A stretch of DNA of 64,000 nucleotides from Enterobacter genomosp. O (GCF_001022965.1 NZ_LECZ01000026.1:372001-436000); one strand, 5' to 3'; shown: positions 20,604-36,219, counted from the first letter of the stretch. A program made the numbers and translations. The notes: a model not told the origin generated them from the sequence alone.

Positions 20604-23030
20604 ATGGCGGTGCGTAAAAAAAGCCAACTTGCACTTTTTGTGCGCGCTGTTATTTATAGCGCAATACCTCTGATGCTGCTTGATGCCACCTCCCTCCACG
20701 CGAGGGAGGTGACGTTTGATACGGATATCCTCAAATCCCGGGGGCTGGGCGCCGATCTGAACCGCTACTTTGCCGAAGCCCCGCGCTTTCTACCGGGGAC
20801 GCATTCCGTTTCGGTCAAAGTGAATGGTAACGATCGAGGTACGGCAGCCGTACGCTTCAGTGAAGACGGTACGATGTGCGTTGATAACGACTTCCTGGAA
20901 TTCGCAGGTCTCATACCGGTGCCCATAAAAGCGAATGAAACCTGTCATGATATTCGCAGCGATTATGCTCAGGCGGTGATTAACCCCTTGCCAACCCAGG
21001 AGGCGGTCGAGCTTTATCTCCCGCAGGAAGCGCTTAACAGCCTGAGTGCAGACGTTAAAAACTTCCAGCATGGCGGCACGGCAGGCATGCTTAACTACTC
21101 GTTATTCAGTACCAAAAGTGACTACAGCGGAAGTGACAGCAGCAGTAACCGTTACTCTCAGGCAAGCCTGGAGGCGGGGTTCAATACGATGGACTGGGCT
21201 CTGCGCAGCCGTTATATCCTGACGGATGATAACGGCAACCGAAACGCAGAGAGTATTTATACCTACGCAGAGCATGTGTTTGTGCCCCAGCGCCTGACCA
21301 TGCAGGTGGGTGAAATCAACGCCATGTCCGATGTGCTAAACGGCGTGCCGATCACCGGTGTACAGCTGATGCCAACGAGCGGTTTGCAGAAAGACAGCTC
21401 GGGCGTGAGCGTGTCCGGTATCGCCCGTACGTCACAGGCGCGCGTTGAGGTTCGTCAGAACGGGCGACTCATCTTTAACACCCTGGTTCCGGCGGGGCCG
21501 TTTACGCTGGATGATGTGCCTATGGTACGCAACAACGTCGATCTGGACGTCACCGTTGTTGAATCTGACGGCTCGACGAACCACTACATTGTTCCCGCTT
21601 CATCCGTAAAATCGCGGAACCTCTCAAGACCAAACGGTCTGACCGTTTCGGCAGGCCAGGTGCGCGGCATAGACAGTGACTACAGCGATCCGCTGGTGTT
21701 CAACGTATCCGATGGCTGGCGAATTTTCCCCTGGATGAACCTGCTTGCCTCCGGCGTGGTGGCTGAAGATTACCAGGCGGCAGGGGCGCGCACTGAGTTT
21801 ATGGTCACCGATGACTGGAACATCTCCACCAGCATGGCCGCCAGCAAGGCGCAATTTGGCGACAGCGATAACGGTATCAAAAACGAATTACAGAGCGATT
21901 ATTCATTAACCGAGAACGTCGGCCTGTCTGCCAGCGTGGCGCACTACAGCGGTGATTACCGCGAGCTGGCGGATGCCATGGACGACGATTACCAGGGCTA
22001 TGACAACAGCTATTCCGCCAACATTCGCTGGTCGACTCCGTTAGCAGGGGCCTTTAGCGCAGGCCTGAGCTACAACCAGGCGGCAGGGGACGGCGAGGAT
22101 TCACGCTATTTACTGCTGTCATGGGGTAAGACCTTCAAATATGCCTCGGTCAACGTTAACTGGCAAAGCGCGGTTGGTAACTCCGATGATGACCAGAATG
22201 ACGATCTTTTATACATCAACCTCAGCATCCCGTTAGGCGGTTCGCAGAGCCTGAGCTCTTATATGCGCAAGCAGGGCGACAGCACCAGCTACGGCCTGGC
22301 AAACAGCGGCTCGCTGGGTAGTGACACTAACTACTATATTTCTGCCGATCGTGACCAGGAATCAAAGGAAAACAGCTTTAACGGCAACATCAACACCAAC
22401 CTGCACTACACCCAGCTTAGCGTAGGCGGGGGAACCAGCGGTGATAACCAGCGTAACTATAATGCGACGCTGTCAGGCGGTATTGCCATGCATAAAGAGG
22501 GCGTGACCTTCTCGCCGTATTCCATCAAGGATACCTTCGCGATTGCCAAACTGAGCGAGCCGAAAGCGGGTGTGGAGATCACCACGCCGCAGGGTACCGT
22601 GTGGACTGACCGCTGGGGGCAGGCTGTCATCCCTGGTTTGACCGAGTGGCGTAACTCGCGCATCGAAGTGGATGCGAACAAACTGCCGCAGAGCATGACG
22701 CTGGCAAACGGCACCAAGTACATTGCGGCTGCCCATGGTTCGGTCAGTGAGGTGAGCTTTAAGGTGCTGAACAGCCGTCGCGTGATGTTACGCATCAAGC
22801 AGGCCGACGGTAAGCCGCTAACGAAAGGCCTGTCCGTGGTGGATGACAAAGATAATTACGTGGTGACGGTGGTCGATGATGGACATGTTTTCCTGAACGA
22901 TGCCGATCAGGTCGCCGCACTGTATGCCATCAATGATGACAATCAACGTCTGTGCAAGCTTGATTTCACCCTTCCTGAAAAGCATGACGAAGACGCGTTT
23001 TATGAGGAAGTTAACGGAGTATGTCGATGA
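20604..23030 (+). CDS. Outer-membrane fimbrial usher (FimD/PapC family)
   Basis: An 808-residue usher. A signal peptide (through about residue 34, ATSLHA) is followed by the N-terminal chaperone-binding domain (FDTDILKSRGLGADLNRYF) with a Cys pair (MCVDND, ETCHDI). Next come a beta-barrel, a plug domain around GIARTSQARVEVRQNGRLIF, and C-terminal domains ending with a second Cys pair (RLCKLD, NGVCR). It forms the outer-membrane pore for pilus assembly. It is on the short side for FimD-type ushers and probably equivalent to E. coli YhcD. The stop overlaps the next start as ATGA. Confidence 0.9.
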   Translation: MAVRKKSQLALFVRAVIYSAIPLMLLDATSLHAREVTFDTDILKSRGLGADLNRYFAEAPRFLPGTHSVSVKVNGNDRGTAAVRFSEDGTMCVDNDFLEFAGLIPVPIKANETCHDIRSDYAQAVINPLPTQEAVELYLPQEALNSLSADVKNFQHGGTAGMLNYSLFSTKSDYSGSDSSSNRYSQASLEAGFNTMDWALRSRYILTDDNGNRNAESIYTYAEHVFVPQRLTMQVGEINAMSDVLNGVPITGVQLMPTSGLQKDSSGVSVSGIARTSQARVEVRQNGRLIFNTLVPAGPFTLDDVPMVRNNVDLDVTVVESDGSTNHYIVPASSVKSRNLSRPNGLTVSAGQVRGIDSDYSDPLVFNVSDGWRIFPWMNLLASGVVAEDYQAAGARTEFMVTDDWNISTSMAASKAQFGDSDNGIKNELQSDYSLTENVGLSASVAHYSGDYRELADAMDDDYQGYDNSYSANIRWSTPLAGAFSAGLSYNQAAGDGEDSRYLLLSWGKTFKYASVNVNWQSAVGNSDDDQNDDLLYINLSIPLGGSQSLSSYMRKQGDSTSYGLANSGSLGSDTNYYISADRDQESKENSFNGNINTNLHYTQLSVGGGTSGDNQRNYNATLSGGIAMHKEGVTFSPYSIKDTFAIAKLSEPKAGVEITTPQGTVWTDRWGQAVIPGLTEWRNSRIEVDANKLPQSMTLANGTKYIAAAHGSVSEVSFKVLNSRRVMLRIKQADGKPLTKGLSVVDDKDNYVVTVVDDGHVFLNDADQVAALYAINDDNQRLCKLDFTLPEKHDEDAFYEEVNGVCR

Positions 23031-23578
23031 AAATTCAACGTCTGGCTACGCTATTGCTGCTTGCCTTACCGTGCTTTTCTTATGCTGAAGAGTGCCAGTT
23101 AACGCTCTCTCAGCAGGTCGTTGATTATCATCAGATGCGGCGTGACAACATTATTTCCAGTCAGCAAAGCTGGAACAAAATGCCGGAAAAAGAGATTAAC
23201 GTCAGCGTCTATTGTCCGGAAAAACAGCAGATGGCGACGTTAATACAGGGCGCTTCCGGCCAGAAAGGACGTTTTCAGTTTGGCCAGAACGGCGGTGTGG
23301 CGATTAAAGTCAGCAACCTGACGCTTGACGGTAAAAGCTATAACGTGGGAAAAACAACCGATCAGGTGAACTTTACGCCGGAAAATGATAGCGGTGCATC
23401 ACTCTATGTTCGCAATAACGAAGCGGTAATCGCGGTTGAAAACGATAAGGTGCCCAGCGGCCAGCAGCTAAATTTTACCGTGACGATTTTCCCGGTACTG
23501 AATGACAGCGCATTTAACCATATTGCCGATCAAACCGCTCTGGAGAGCGATTTGTCCTGGCAACTTCTCAAGAAATAA
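23027..23578 (+). CDS. Small exported fimbrial component, probable tip or minor subunit
   Basis: A 183-residue exported protein with signal peptide MKIQRLATLLLLALPCFSYA and a Cys pair (EECQLT, VYCPEK) suggesting one disulfide. The rest is predicted beta strands (FTVTIFPVL near the end). I recognise no specific family. The start at 23027 overlaps the usher stop (ATGA) and has GGAG seven bases upstream; an ATG at 23021 is too close to that site. As the last gene of the operon it is likely a minor subunit or adhesin, by context only. It is convergent with gltD. Confidence 0.75.
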   Translation: MKIQRLATLLLLALPCFSYAEECQLTLSQQVVDYHQMRRDNIISSQQSWNKMPEKEINVSVYCPEKQQMATLIQGASGQKGRFQFGQNGGVAIKVSNLTLDGKSYNVGKTTDQVNFTPENDSGASLYVRNNEAVIAVENDKVPSGQQLNFTVTIFPVLNDSAFNHIADQTALESDLSWQLLKK

Positions 23579-23609
23579 AAAAAAATGGCCCGGTGTATGC
23601 CGGGCCATT
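23577..23609 (-). terminator. Terminator of gltBD
   Basis: Perfect stem TGGCCCGG/CCGGGCCA (23586-23593 and 23600-23607), loop TGTATG, followed on the minus strand by a nine-U run. The run overlaps the stop codon of the convergent fimbrial gene; on the plus strand there is no T-run, so the hairpin mainly ends gltBD. Confidence 0.88.
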
Positions 23610-23613
23610 CTCG

Positions 23614-29502
<5,889 letters not shown>

Positions 29503-30147
29503 ATCAGTGAACCTCCCCAGGCTCGTCGGGCTTCTCTCTGAACTTAACCGTGGCGCACAGGCGCAGAAAGAGCATGGCGACGGGGTTTGCGTTTCATACG
29601 CGGACCTCGCATTCGCCCTCTTTTTCATCCTTTCGCGCAGGTAAACAAGTTTGAGGACTTGCTTCAGAGGGAATCTCAATTACTGCATAAATATGATGAG
29701 CAGGCCGCTCATCCAGAAAGCTTCCAGCGGATTTCCAACTTATCGGGAATTGGTACACAGGTCAAATGGCAATCTTATTTATACAAAAATGTGCTAAAGA
29801 GGTGTTATCTCTTTGTATTTAAAGAGTATTTAACTATTTTTACATTGATTGTATGCCCAGGCGGGACGTAGCGGAGTGTGATCTGACTCACTATATGAAA
29901 GCGGTATTATCAATGTAGCGTGCTGAATAGCGGTTTCATGCCAGAATAATAATCTGGTATTGGCTGCAAACCCGCATAAAGCCACTGTTTTACCGTGGTG
30001 GCGCTATAAATGAAAAAAACAATCAGAACATAAGGAAAAGTAATTACGACTGGGGTGAATGAAATTGCAGTAATCTTGAGTATTTATTCATAGAGATAAA
30101 GGCCGTCCAGGGCGATTGATCCAGGTCATCGCCGACAGAGGCTAAAA
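29503..30147. other. gltB-yhcC divergent regulatory region
   Basis: No gene that I can support lies in these 645 bp. The part next to gltB stays open in the gltB frame to 29679. The centre (29740-30080) is AT-rich and should hold the divergent promoters; in E. coli the gltB promoter is controlled over a long distance by Lrp and IHF. A small inverted repeat AAAGAG/CTCTTT lies near 29797-29814, and GGCGAT/ATCGCC surround 30111-30133 in front of yhcC. Confidence 0.55.
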
Positions 30148-31131
30148 ATGGCAGGCTTGTCCCCTTTCTCCGGGACGGTCTATCAGATTATGCAGTTACA
30201 GAAATTAGTCAATATGTTTGGTGGGGATCTTTTGCAGCGTTACGGTCAAAAGGTTCACAAGCTGACGCTGAATGGTGGGTTTAGCTGCCCAAACCGGGAT
30301 GGCACGATTGGGCGCGGCGGCTGCACCTTCTGTAACGTTGCCTCGTTTGCTGATGAGACCCAGCAGCACCGCTCCATTGTCGAGCAGCTTTCACATCAGG
30401 CGAGTCTGGTAAACCGTGCGAAGCAATATCTGGCCTATTTTCAGGCCTACACCAGCACGTGGGCGGAGGTGCAGGTGCTGCGCGACATGTATCAGCAGGC
30501 CGTCAGCCAGGCCAATATTGTCGGGCTCTGCGTGGGTACGCGCCCGGACTGCGTACCGGACGCGGTGCTGGACCTGCTCAGCGAGTATAAAGAGCAAGGC
30601 TATGAGATCTGGCTGGAGCTAGGTCTACAGACCGCGCATGACAAAACGCTGCACCGGATCAACCGTGGCCATGATTTTGCCTGCTACCAGCGCACCACGC
30701 GCCTTGCGCGCGAGCGCGGGCTGAAGGTCTGTTCGCATCTGATTGTTGGGTTACCCGGTGAAGGTCAACAGCATGGTCTTGAAACGCTGGAAAAGGTGGT
30801 TGAAACCGGCGTGGACGGCATCAAGCTGCACCCGCTGCATATCGTTAAGGGCAGCATTATGGCGAAAGCCTGGGAAGCCGGACGGTTGAACGGAATCGAA
30901 CTCGACGAGTATACGGTGACGGCAGGGGAGATGATTCGCCACACGCCGCCGGAGATTGTTTACCACCGCATTTCCGCCAGCGCCCGCCGCCCAACGCTTC
31001 TGGCACCGCTGTGGTGTGAGAACCGCTGGACGGGGATGGTGGAAATCGACCGCTATCTGCATGAGAACGGCGTACAGGGTTCGGCGCTTGGCCGCCCGTG
31101 GGTTCCCCGTCTACCGACGACGGCCGCCTAG
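30148..31131 (+). CDS. yhcC: Radical SAM protein YhcC
   Basis: YhcC belongs to the TIGR01212 radical SAM family. Its Fe-S cysteines are [16 protein letters not shown] near 49-64, followed by [10 protein letters not shown] and GLPGEGQ motifs. No enzymatic activity is established. The ATG at 30148 has GAGG seven bases upstream (327 residues); the conserved MQLQKL start is the ATG at 30190 (313 residues), so either may be used. The C-terminus reads VPRLPTTAA rather than the short tail I recall in E. coli, because its last six codons and stop overlap the 3' end of convergent yjgR by 21 bp. Confidence 0.92.
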   Translation: MAGLSPFSGTVYQIMQLQKLVNMFGGDLLQRYGQKVHKLTLNGGFSCPNRDGTIGRGGCTFCNVASFADETQQHRSIVEQLSHQASLVNRAKQYLAYFQAYTSTWAEVQVLRDMYQQAVSQANIVGLCVGTRPDCVPDAVLDLLSEYKEQGYEIWLELGLQTAHDKTLHRINRGHDFACYQRTTRLARERGLKVCSHLIVGLPGEGQQHGLETLEKVVETGVDGIKLHPLHIVKGSIMAKAWEAGRLNGIELDEYTVTAGEMIRHTPPEIVYHRISASARRPTLLAPLWCENRWTGMVEIDRYLHENGVQGSALGRPWVPRLPTTAA

Positions 31132-32613
31132 CAAACTCCCCAGCATGCCGCGCACTATCTGATTCGTGACCTGCCGCGCGGCGCTTTTCGCCATGGTCTG
31201 CACCACGCCATCACGCTTGCCGCCGCGCGGCCCGGTGCTGCCGAACAGAATGTCTTTGAGTCCACCGAGAATACCGTCATCCACCGCGACAGACTGCCCT
31301 TTGGCAGCTGGCGCATCCTGCGATTCGGTGGTCGCCTGCACCCCTTTTTGCAGCATTTCGAACGCAGATTCGCGATCCACCTCGTCTTCGTACTTTCCGT
31401 ACACCGGGGAGTGGTTAATCAGTCCGTTGCGCTCATCGTCCGTCACCGGCCCCATGCGCGAGCAGGGGGCGATCACCATTGCGCGTTCCACCACGGACGG
31501 GCTGCCCTTCGCATCAAGGAACGAGATCAGCGCTTCACCAGTGCCTAACGCCTGAATCGCCGCTTCGGTATCAAAGGCCGGGTTGGCACGCATGGTTTGC
31601 GCCGCGGCTTTCACCGCTTTTTGATCTTTCGGCGTAAAGGCGCGCAGGGCGTGCTGCACGCGGTTGCCGAGCTGACCCAGTACGTTGTCCGGGACGTCCG
31701 ACGGGTTTTGCGACACAAACCAGACGCCGACGCCTTTGGAGCGGATCAGGCGAATCACCTGTTCAATCTTGTCCAGCAATACCTGCGGTGCGTCGTTGAA
31801 CAGCAGGTGCGCTTCGTCGAAGAAGAAGACCAGCTTCGGTTTATCCAGATCGCCAGCTTCGGGTAACTGCTCGTAAAGCTCAGAGAGCATCCACAGCAGG
31901 CTGGCGGCGTAGAGCTTCGGCATCTGGTAGAGCTTCTCTGAACTCAGGATATTAATAATGCCTTTGCCGCTGCTGTCGGTGCGCATCCAGTCTTTGATAT
32001 CCAGCATGGGTTCACCGAAGAAGTGCTCGGCGCCCTGTTGCTCAAGCGTCAGTAGCCCGCGCTGAATGGCACCCACCGACGCGCTGCTGATATTGCCGTA
32101 CTGGTTCTGGAAGGATTTCGCGTTATCGCCGATGTACTGGGTAATGGCCCGCAGATCTTTGAAATCGAGCAGCAGCAGACCCTGGTCATCGGCAATGCGG
32201 AAGATAATGTTCAGCACTCCGGACTGTACGTCATTGAGGTTAAGCAGGCGAGCCAGCAGCAGCGGGCCGAGATCGGAGACGGTAGCGCGTACCGGGTGGC
32301 CTTTCTCGCCGAAGATGTCCCAGACGACCACCGGATTACCGTGCGGGGTCCAGTCCGTGATGCCAATATTCTTCAGCCGTTCGAGCAGTTTTTCAGAGGC
32401 GGTACCCTCCTGAGCCACACCGGTTAAATCGCCTTTCACGTCAGCCATAAAGACCGGTACGCCAATCTCTGAAAGCGACTCCGCCAGCTTTTGCAGGGTG
32501 ACGGTTTTGCCCGTCCCGGTCGCACCGGTGATCAGACCGTGGCGGTTTGCCATCGCGGGCAGTAAATACAGCTCTTTTTCCAGCGTCCGGGCAATGAACA
32601 ATGGTGTACTCAT
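31111..32613 (-). CDS. yjgR: YjgR, HerA/DUF853-family ATPase
   Basis: A 500-residue P-loop ATPase of the HerA-like DUF853 family. Walker A GATGTGKT is near residue 30, Walker [13 protein letters not shown] near 260, followed by [17 protein letters not shown]. The C-terminus is basic (GSLLGGRRR). Related proteins pump or process DNA or peptides, but YjgR's function is unknown. In K-12 I recall it downstream of and convergent with lptG; here it faces yhcC instead and overlaps its 3' end by 21 bp. Confidence 0.92.
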   Translation of the reverse strand: MSTPLFIARTLEKELYLLPAMANRHGLITGATGTGKTVTLQKLAESLSEIGVPVFMADVKGDLTGVAQEGTASEKLLERLKNIGITDWTPHGNPVVVWDIFGEKGHPVRATVSDLGPLLLARLLNLNDVQSGVLNIIFRIADDQGLLLLDFKDLRAITQYIGDNAKSFQNQYGNISSASVGAIQRGLLTLEQQGAEHFFGEPMLDIKDWMRTDSSGKGIINILSSEKLYQMPKLYAASLLWMLSELYEQLPEAGDLDKPKLVFFFDEAHLLFNDAPQVLLDKIEQVIRLIRSKGVGVWFVSQNPSDVPDNVLGQLGNRVQHALRAFTPKDQKAVKAAAQTMRANPAFDTEAAIQALGTGEALISFLDAKGSPSVVERAMVIAPCSRMGPVTDDERNGLINHSPVYGKYEDEVDRESAFEMLQKGVQATTESQDAPAAKGQSVAVDDGILGGLKDILFGSTGPRGGKRDGVVQTMAKSAARQVTNQIVRGMLGSLLGGRRR

Positions 32614-32750
32614 GATGCGCTTCCTCTCTTAGTCCTGGGTGCAGTATAGGCAACCTGACGGCAATTTGGCTGAGTAAATTGCTGACTTTGCGGCGCATTA
32701 TCCAGTGCGGACTATGCTTTTGCATACGGTTCACAAAATAGTGGGAAACT

Positions 32751-34397
32751 ATGTCCAGATTCTTCTTTAACGACCGCAAACAGCTGGTCAACGATGCCAT
32801 AGAAGGCATACTGCTCTCTGCGCCGCACGCAAACCTTGTCAAACTCGATATCGATCCGGCTATCAGGATTGTCGCGCGCGGCGACTGGGACAAAAGTCGC
32901 GTGGCGGTGATCTCCGGCGGCGGCTCAGGTCACGAACCCGCGCACGCCGGGTTTGTCGGTAAAGGTATGCTGACGGCGGCAGTGTGTGGCGATCTGTTTG
33001 CCTCGCCGAGCGTGGATGCGGTGCTCAATGCCATCGTTGCGGTCACGGGCGATCGCGGCTGTCTGCTGATCGTCAAAAACTATACCGGTGACCGCCTGAA
33101 CTTCGGCCTGGCCGCTGAAAAGGCCAAACGCTATGGCCTGAAGGTTGAGATGGTGATTGTGGCGGACGACATTGCGCTGCCGGACAACAAACAGCCGCGC
33201 GGTATTGCCGGTACGGCACTGGTGCACAAGATTGCGGGCTATGCGGCGGAGCACGGGAAATCGCTGAGCGAAGTGCGGGAGATTGCACAACAGGCCTGCG
33301 ACAACCTCTGGAGCCTGGGCGTGGCGATGCAAACCTGTAACCTGCCGGGCAGCGACGATGAAGAGGGGCGCATTAAGCAAGGCCACGTCGAGCTGGGTCT
33401 GGGCATTCACGGCGAACCCGGAGCTTCCGTGGTGGATACGCAAAACAGCAAAGCGATTATCGACACGCTGGTGGCACCGTTGAGGGCGCAGGCGGGTAAG
33501 GGGCGCTTTGCGGTATTGATTAACAATCTTGGCGGCGTATCGGCGCTGGAGATGGCGCTGCTGACGAAAGAGCTGGCGCACTCGGCGCTGAAAGAGGAGA
33601 TCGCGTACCTGATTGGCCCTGCGCCGCTGGTCAGCGCGCTGGACATGAAAGGTTTTTCTTTGACGCTGCTGAAGCTCAACGATTTTTTCGAAAAGGCGCT
33701 TCATGAAGACGTCGAGACGCTGGGCTGGCAGAAGCCGGTGGCGTTTGCACCGATGCGTACCGTGGCACATAGCGCCATTCACGATCGTGTGGAATTCACC
33801 CCATCGGACAACACGCGGGTGAGAGAATGTGTCTCCTCAGTGACGAATACGCTGATCCAGCTGGAAAACCGCCTGAACGCGCTGGATGCGAAAGTGGGGG
33901 ATGGCGATACCGGTTCCACCTTTGCGCAAGGCGCGCGAGATATTGCGCAGCGCCTGGAAGAAAACACGCTCCCGCTTAACGATATGTCTAAGCTGCTGTT
34001 GCTGGTGGGCGAACGGCTGGCCACGGTGATGGGGGGATCGAGCGGAGTGTTGATGTCGATCTTCTTTACCGCGGCCGGGCAAAAGCTTCACGATGGACAG
34101 CCGCTACCGGAAGCTTTGCTGAGCGGGCTGGCGCAGATGAAGCAGTACGGCGGGGCGGATCTCGGCGATCGCACGCTGATCGATGCTCTGCAACCGGCGC
34201 TGGAAGCCTTGCAGAAAGGCGATCTTCAGGCGGCAGTGCAGGCGGCACAGCAGGGGGCAGAGGCAACGGCGAAAATGGAGAAAGCCGGTGCGGGGCGCTC
34301 ATCGTATGTAAACAAAGAGAATCTGGACGGGGTGATGGATCCGGGAGCGGTCGCGGTGGCAGAGGTGTTTAAGGCCATGGTAGATGCAAAACGGTAA
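32751..34397 (+). CDS. dhaK: ATP-dependent dihydroxyacetone kinase (fused K and L domains)
   Basis: A 548-residue single-chain dihydroxyacetone kinase using ATP, unlike the three-part PTS-linked DhaKLM of E. coli. The N-terminal K domain (about 1-335) has GGGSGHEPAHAGF for substrate binding, and the nucleophile His220 in GIHGEPG that binds dihydroxyacetone covalently. The C-terminal L domain (about 360-548) has the ATP-binding GDGDTGSTFAQGA. It makes dihydroxyacetone phosphate. No glycerol dehydrogenase gene is adjacent, so the substrate source is not shown by context. It sits where K-12 has the idn genes. Confidence 0.93.
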   Translation: MSRFFFNDRKQLVNDAIEGILLSAPHANLVKLDIDPAIRIVARGDWDKSRVAVISGGGSGHEPAHAGFVGKGMLTAAVCGDLFASPSVDAVLNAIVAVTGDRGCLLIVKNYTGDRLNFGLAAEKAKRYGLKVEMVIVADDIALPDNKQPRGIAGTALVHKIAGYAAEHGKSLSEVREIAQQACDNLWSLGVAMQTCNLPGSDDEEGRIKQGHVELGLGIHGEPGASVVDTQNSKAIIDTLVAPLRAQAGKGRFAVLINNLGGVSALEMALLTKELAHSALKEEIAYLIGPAPLVSALDMKGFSLTLLKLNDFFEKALHEDVETLGWQKPVAFAPMRTVAHSAIHDRVEFTPSDNTRVRECVSSVTNTLIQLENRLNALDAKVGDGDTGSTFAQGARDIAQRLEENTLPLNDMSKLLLLVGERLATVMGGSSGVLMSIFFTAAGQKLHDGQPLPEALLSGLAQMKQYGGADLGDRTLIDALQPALEALQKGDLQAAVQAAQQGAEATAKMEKAGAGRSSYVNKENLDGVMDPGAVAVAEVFKAMVDAKR

Positions 34398-34415
34398 CAA
34401 CCGTTACCGTTTTTA
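34388..34415 (+). terminator. Terminator of dhaK
   Basis: Stem ACGGTAAC/GTTACCGT (34391-34398 and 34403-34410) with loop AACC, then TTTT. The left arm includes the dhaK stop codon. Confidence 0.85.
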
Positions 34416-34420
34416 GTGTT

Positions 34421-34470
34421 TGCGCCCTCTCCCCGTGGGAGAGGGTTGGGGTGAGGGCACCAGGCCGCAC
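34421..34470. repeat. Third boxC/REP-like repeat
   Basis: CGCCCTCTCCCCGTGGGAG followed by AGGGTTGGGGTGAGGGCACC. It is the same element as the tandem pair at 16044-16152, with a few changes. It lies between the dhaK terminator and the ahr stop, where two genes converge. Confidence 0.8.
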
Positions 34471-34489
34471 ATTCCCCGGCAATCTCACA

Positions 34490-35509
34490 TCAAAAATCCG
34501 CTTTCAACACCACGCGATAGCGGGCTTTGCCGTCGCGCACGTGCTGGATGGCTTCGTTGATTTTCGACATCGGGTACAGCTCGGTGGTCGGTGCCACTTT
34601 CGTGCGTCCAGCAAACTTCATCAGTTTGCGCAACTCGAACGGCGTGCCGGTCGCAGAACCGGATACGCTGCGATCCCCGCCGATCAGGGTAAACGCCGGG
34701 ACCGGCAGCGGCTTCATCACGGCACCCACGGTGTGGAAGTTACCGCCGTAAGCCAGCGCTTCAAAGTACGGCTGCCAGTTGAGATCGACGTTGACGGTGT
34801 TAATGATCAGGTCAAACTGACCCGCCAGCGCGTTCAGGGCTTCCGGATCGCGGCTGTTCACGACTTTATCCGCGCCCATCGCCAGAACTTCTTTCTCTTT
34901 CGCTGGGTTCGAGCTGAACGCCGTCACTTCACAGCCCATTGCGTGCAGCAGTTTGATGGCAATATGCCCCAGGCCGCCAATACCGATGACGCCCACGCGG
35001 CTGGTGGCAGTAATATGGTGCATCAGCAGCGGTTTGAAGACGGTAATACCGCCGCACAGCAGCGGACCGGCGGACTCAATATCAATGCTGTCCGGCAGAG
35101 GAATGACCCATTGCCAGTCGGCGCGCAGCTTATCGGCAAAACCGCCTTTGTTCAGAATAGTGGGAACGGCGCCTTCGAGGCAGTTGATCTGGTTGCCGCT
35201 AATACACGCGTCGCAGTGGCCACAGCTGCGTGCCGTCCAGCCAATGCCCACGCGCTGGCCCACTTTTAGCCCCTTGTCCTGCGCGGCGCTACCGAGCGCA
35301 ACAACGCGGCCAATGACCTCGTGCCCTGCGATCAGTGGATAGCTTGAAAAGCCCCATTCGTTGTCGATCATCGAGAGATCCGAGTGGCAGATCCCGCAGT
35401 AATCAACCTGTACTTCGACGTCTTCTGCTTTTAGTTCGCCCGCATCGTACTCGTACAGTTCAAGTTCTGCACCCGCCTGCGGTGCGGCGTAGCTTTTTAT
35501 CTTCGACAT
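34490..35509 (-). CDS. ahr: NADPH-dependent aldehyde reductase Ahr
   Basis: Ahr (YjgB), 339 residues, is a zinc medium-chain dehydrogenase that reduces a broad range of aldehydes to alcohols with NADPH. The catalytic zinc motif [11 protein letters not shown] (near 37) and GHEVIGRVV (near 60), a structural-zinc Cys set ([15 protein letters not shown]) and the nucleotide-binding [12 protein letters not shown] near 178 are all present. I chose the start at 35509, which gives MSKIKSYAA and the family length with a G-rich ribosome-binding site; the open extension to 35551 is unlikely. Confidence 0.95.
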   Translation of the reverse strand: MSKIKSYAAPQAGAELELYEYDAGELKAEDVEVQVDYCGICHSDLSMIDNEWGFSSYPLIAGHEVIGRVVALGSAAQDKGLKVGQRVGIGWTARSCGHCDACISGNQINCLEGAVPTILNKGGFADKLRADWQWVIPLPDSIDIESAGPLLCGGITVFKPLLMHHITATSRVGVIGIGGLGHIAIKLLHAMGCEVTAFSSNPAKEKEVLAMGADKVVNSRDPEALNALAGQFDLIINTVNVDLNWQPYFEALAYGGNFHTVGAVMKPLPVPAFTLIGGDRSVSGSATGTPFELRKLMKFAGRTKVAPTTELYPMSKINEAIQHVRDGKARYRVVLKADF

Positions 35510-35592
35510 CGTGTTTCCCCCGTTGTGGTGTGAACTGAGAGTGTAGAGCATTCAGTTCTGCGCCGCTTAACAGAAGGGGGCAGCAAAGATAG

Positions 35593-36108
35593 TTACAGAT
35601 TTTTCAGCATCCTGACTTCGCAATCAACGTGGCCGGTACAGCCCAGCGGTGCATCAATATGCTCAAAGCCCAGATGTTCATACAGGCCGATGGCCTCTTT
35701 GAGGAAAGCGGTAGTTTCGAGGTAACAGCGTTTAAAACCTTGGGTGCGCGCGTGCTCCAGAGCCACCAGCGCCAGCTTTTTCGCCAGACCTTGCCCGCGC
35801 GCCGCTGGCAGGAAATACATTTTCTGCAGCTCACAGATATCCGGCTCGCTGCAGCTGAGTGGCGCTACGCCGCCGCCGCCCACAACCTGGCCGTTCTGTT
35901 CAATTATCCAGTAGGCATGGCCCGGCTGGCTGTAAAGCTGGAAAAGCTCGTCGAGATTTGGGTCGGCAACCGTATAGCCTTTGTCAGCCGTCAGGCCATA
36001 TTCGGCAGAAACCGTACGGATAACGGCGGCGATAGCCGGGTTGTCCTGCACAGCGATCCGACGCATCGTCGTCGCGACGGGGGTAATCACGCTCATAGCA
36101 TTACTCAT
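35593..36108 (-). CDS. yjgM: GNAT-family acetyltransferase YjgM
   Basis: A 171-residue GNAT acetyltransferase. The acetyl-CoA-binding motif A is [18 protein letters not shown], with [13 protein letters not shown] and a C-terminal [18 protein letters not shown]. It is closest to E. coli YjgM, whose substrate I do not know. I chose the ATG at 36108; an ATG at 36093 and an upstream start at 36162 are possible, and no ribosome-binding site decides. In K-12 yjgN separates it from valS; here valS follows directly. Confidence 0.87.
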   Translation of the reverse strand: MSNAMSVITPVATTMRRIAVQDNPAIAAVIRTVSAEYGLTADKGYTVADPNLDELFQLYSQPGHAYWIIEQNGQVVGGGGVAPLSCSEPDICELQKMYFLPAARGQGLAKKLALVALEHARTQGFKRCYLETTAFLKEAIGLYEHLGFEHIDAPLGCTGHVDCEVRMLKNL

Positions 36109-36183
36109 TACAAAAATTGACACACAACTGCTGTTAATAGCACCGCAGAAAAAGGAGTGCAAGCGAGGAGTTTTCAGGAAGGG

Positions 36184-36213
36184 TACCCCTTACGCCATGA
36201 AGCGTAAGGGGTA
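36184..36213 (-). terminator. Perfect 12-bp hairpin downstream of valS
   Basis: TACCCCTTACGC and GCGTAAGGGGTA pair without mismatch around loop CATGAA, six bases beyond the valS stop. No U-run follows on the minus strand, so it may stabilise the mRNA end or terminate only partly. Confidence 0.55.
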
Positions 36214-36219
36214 ATAGCA

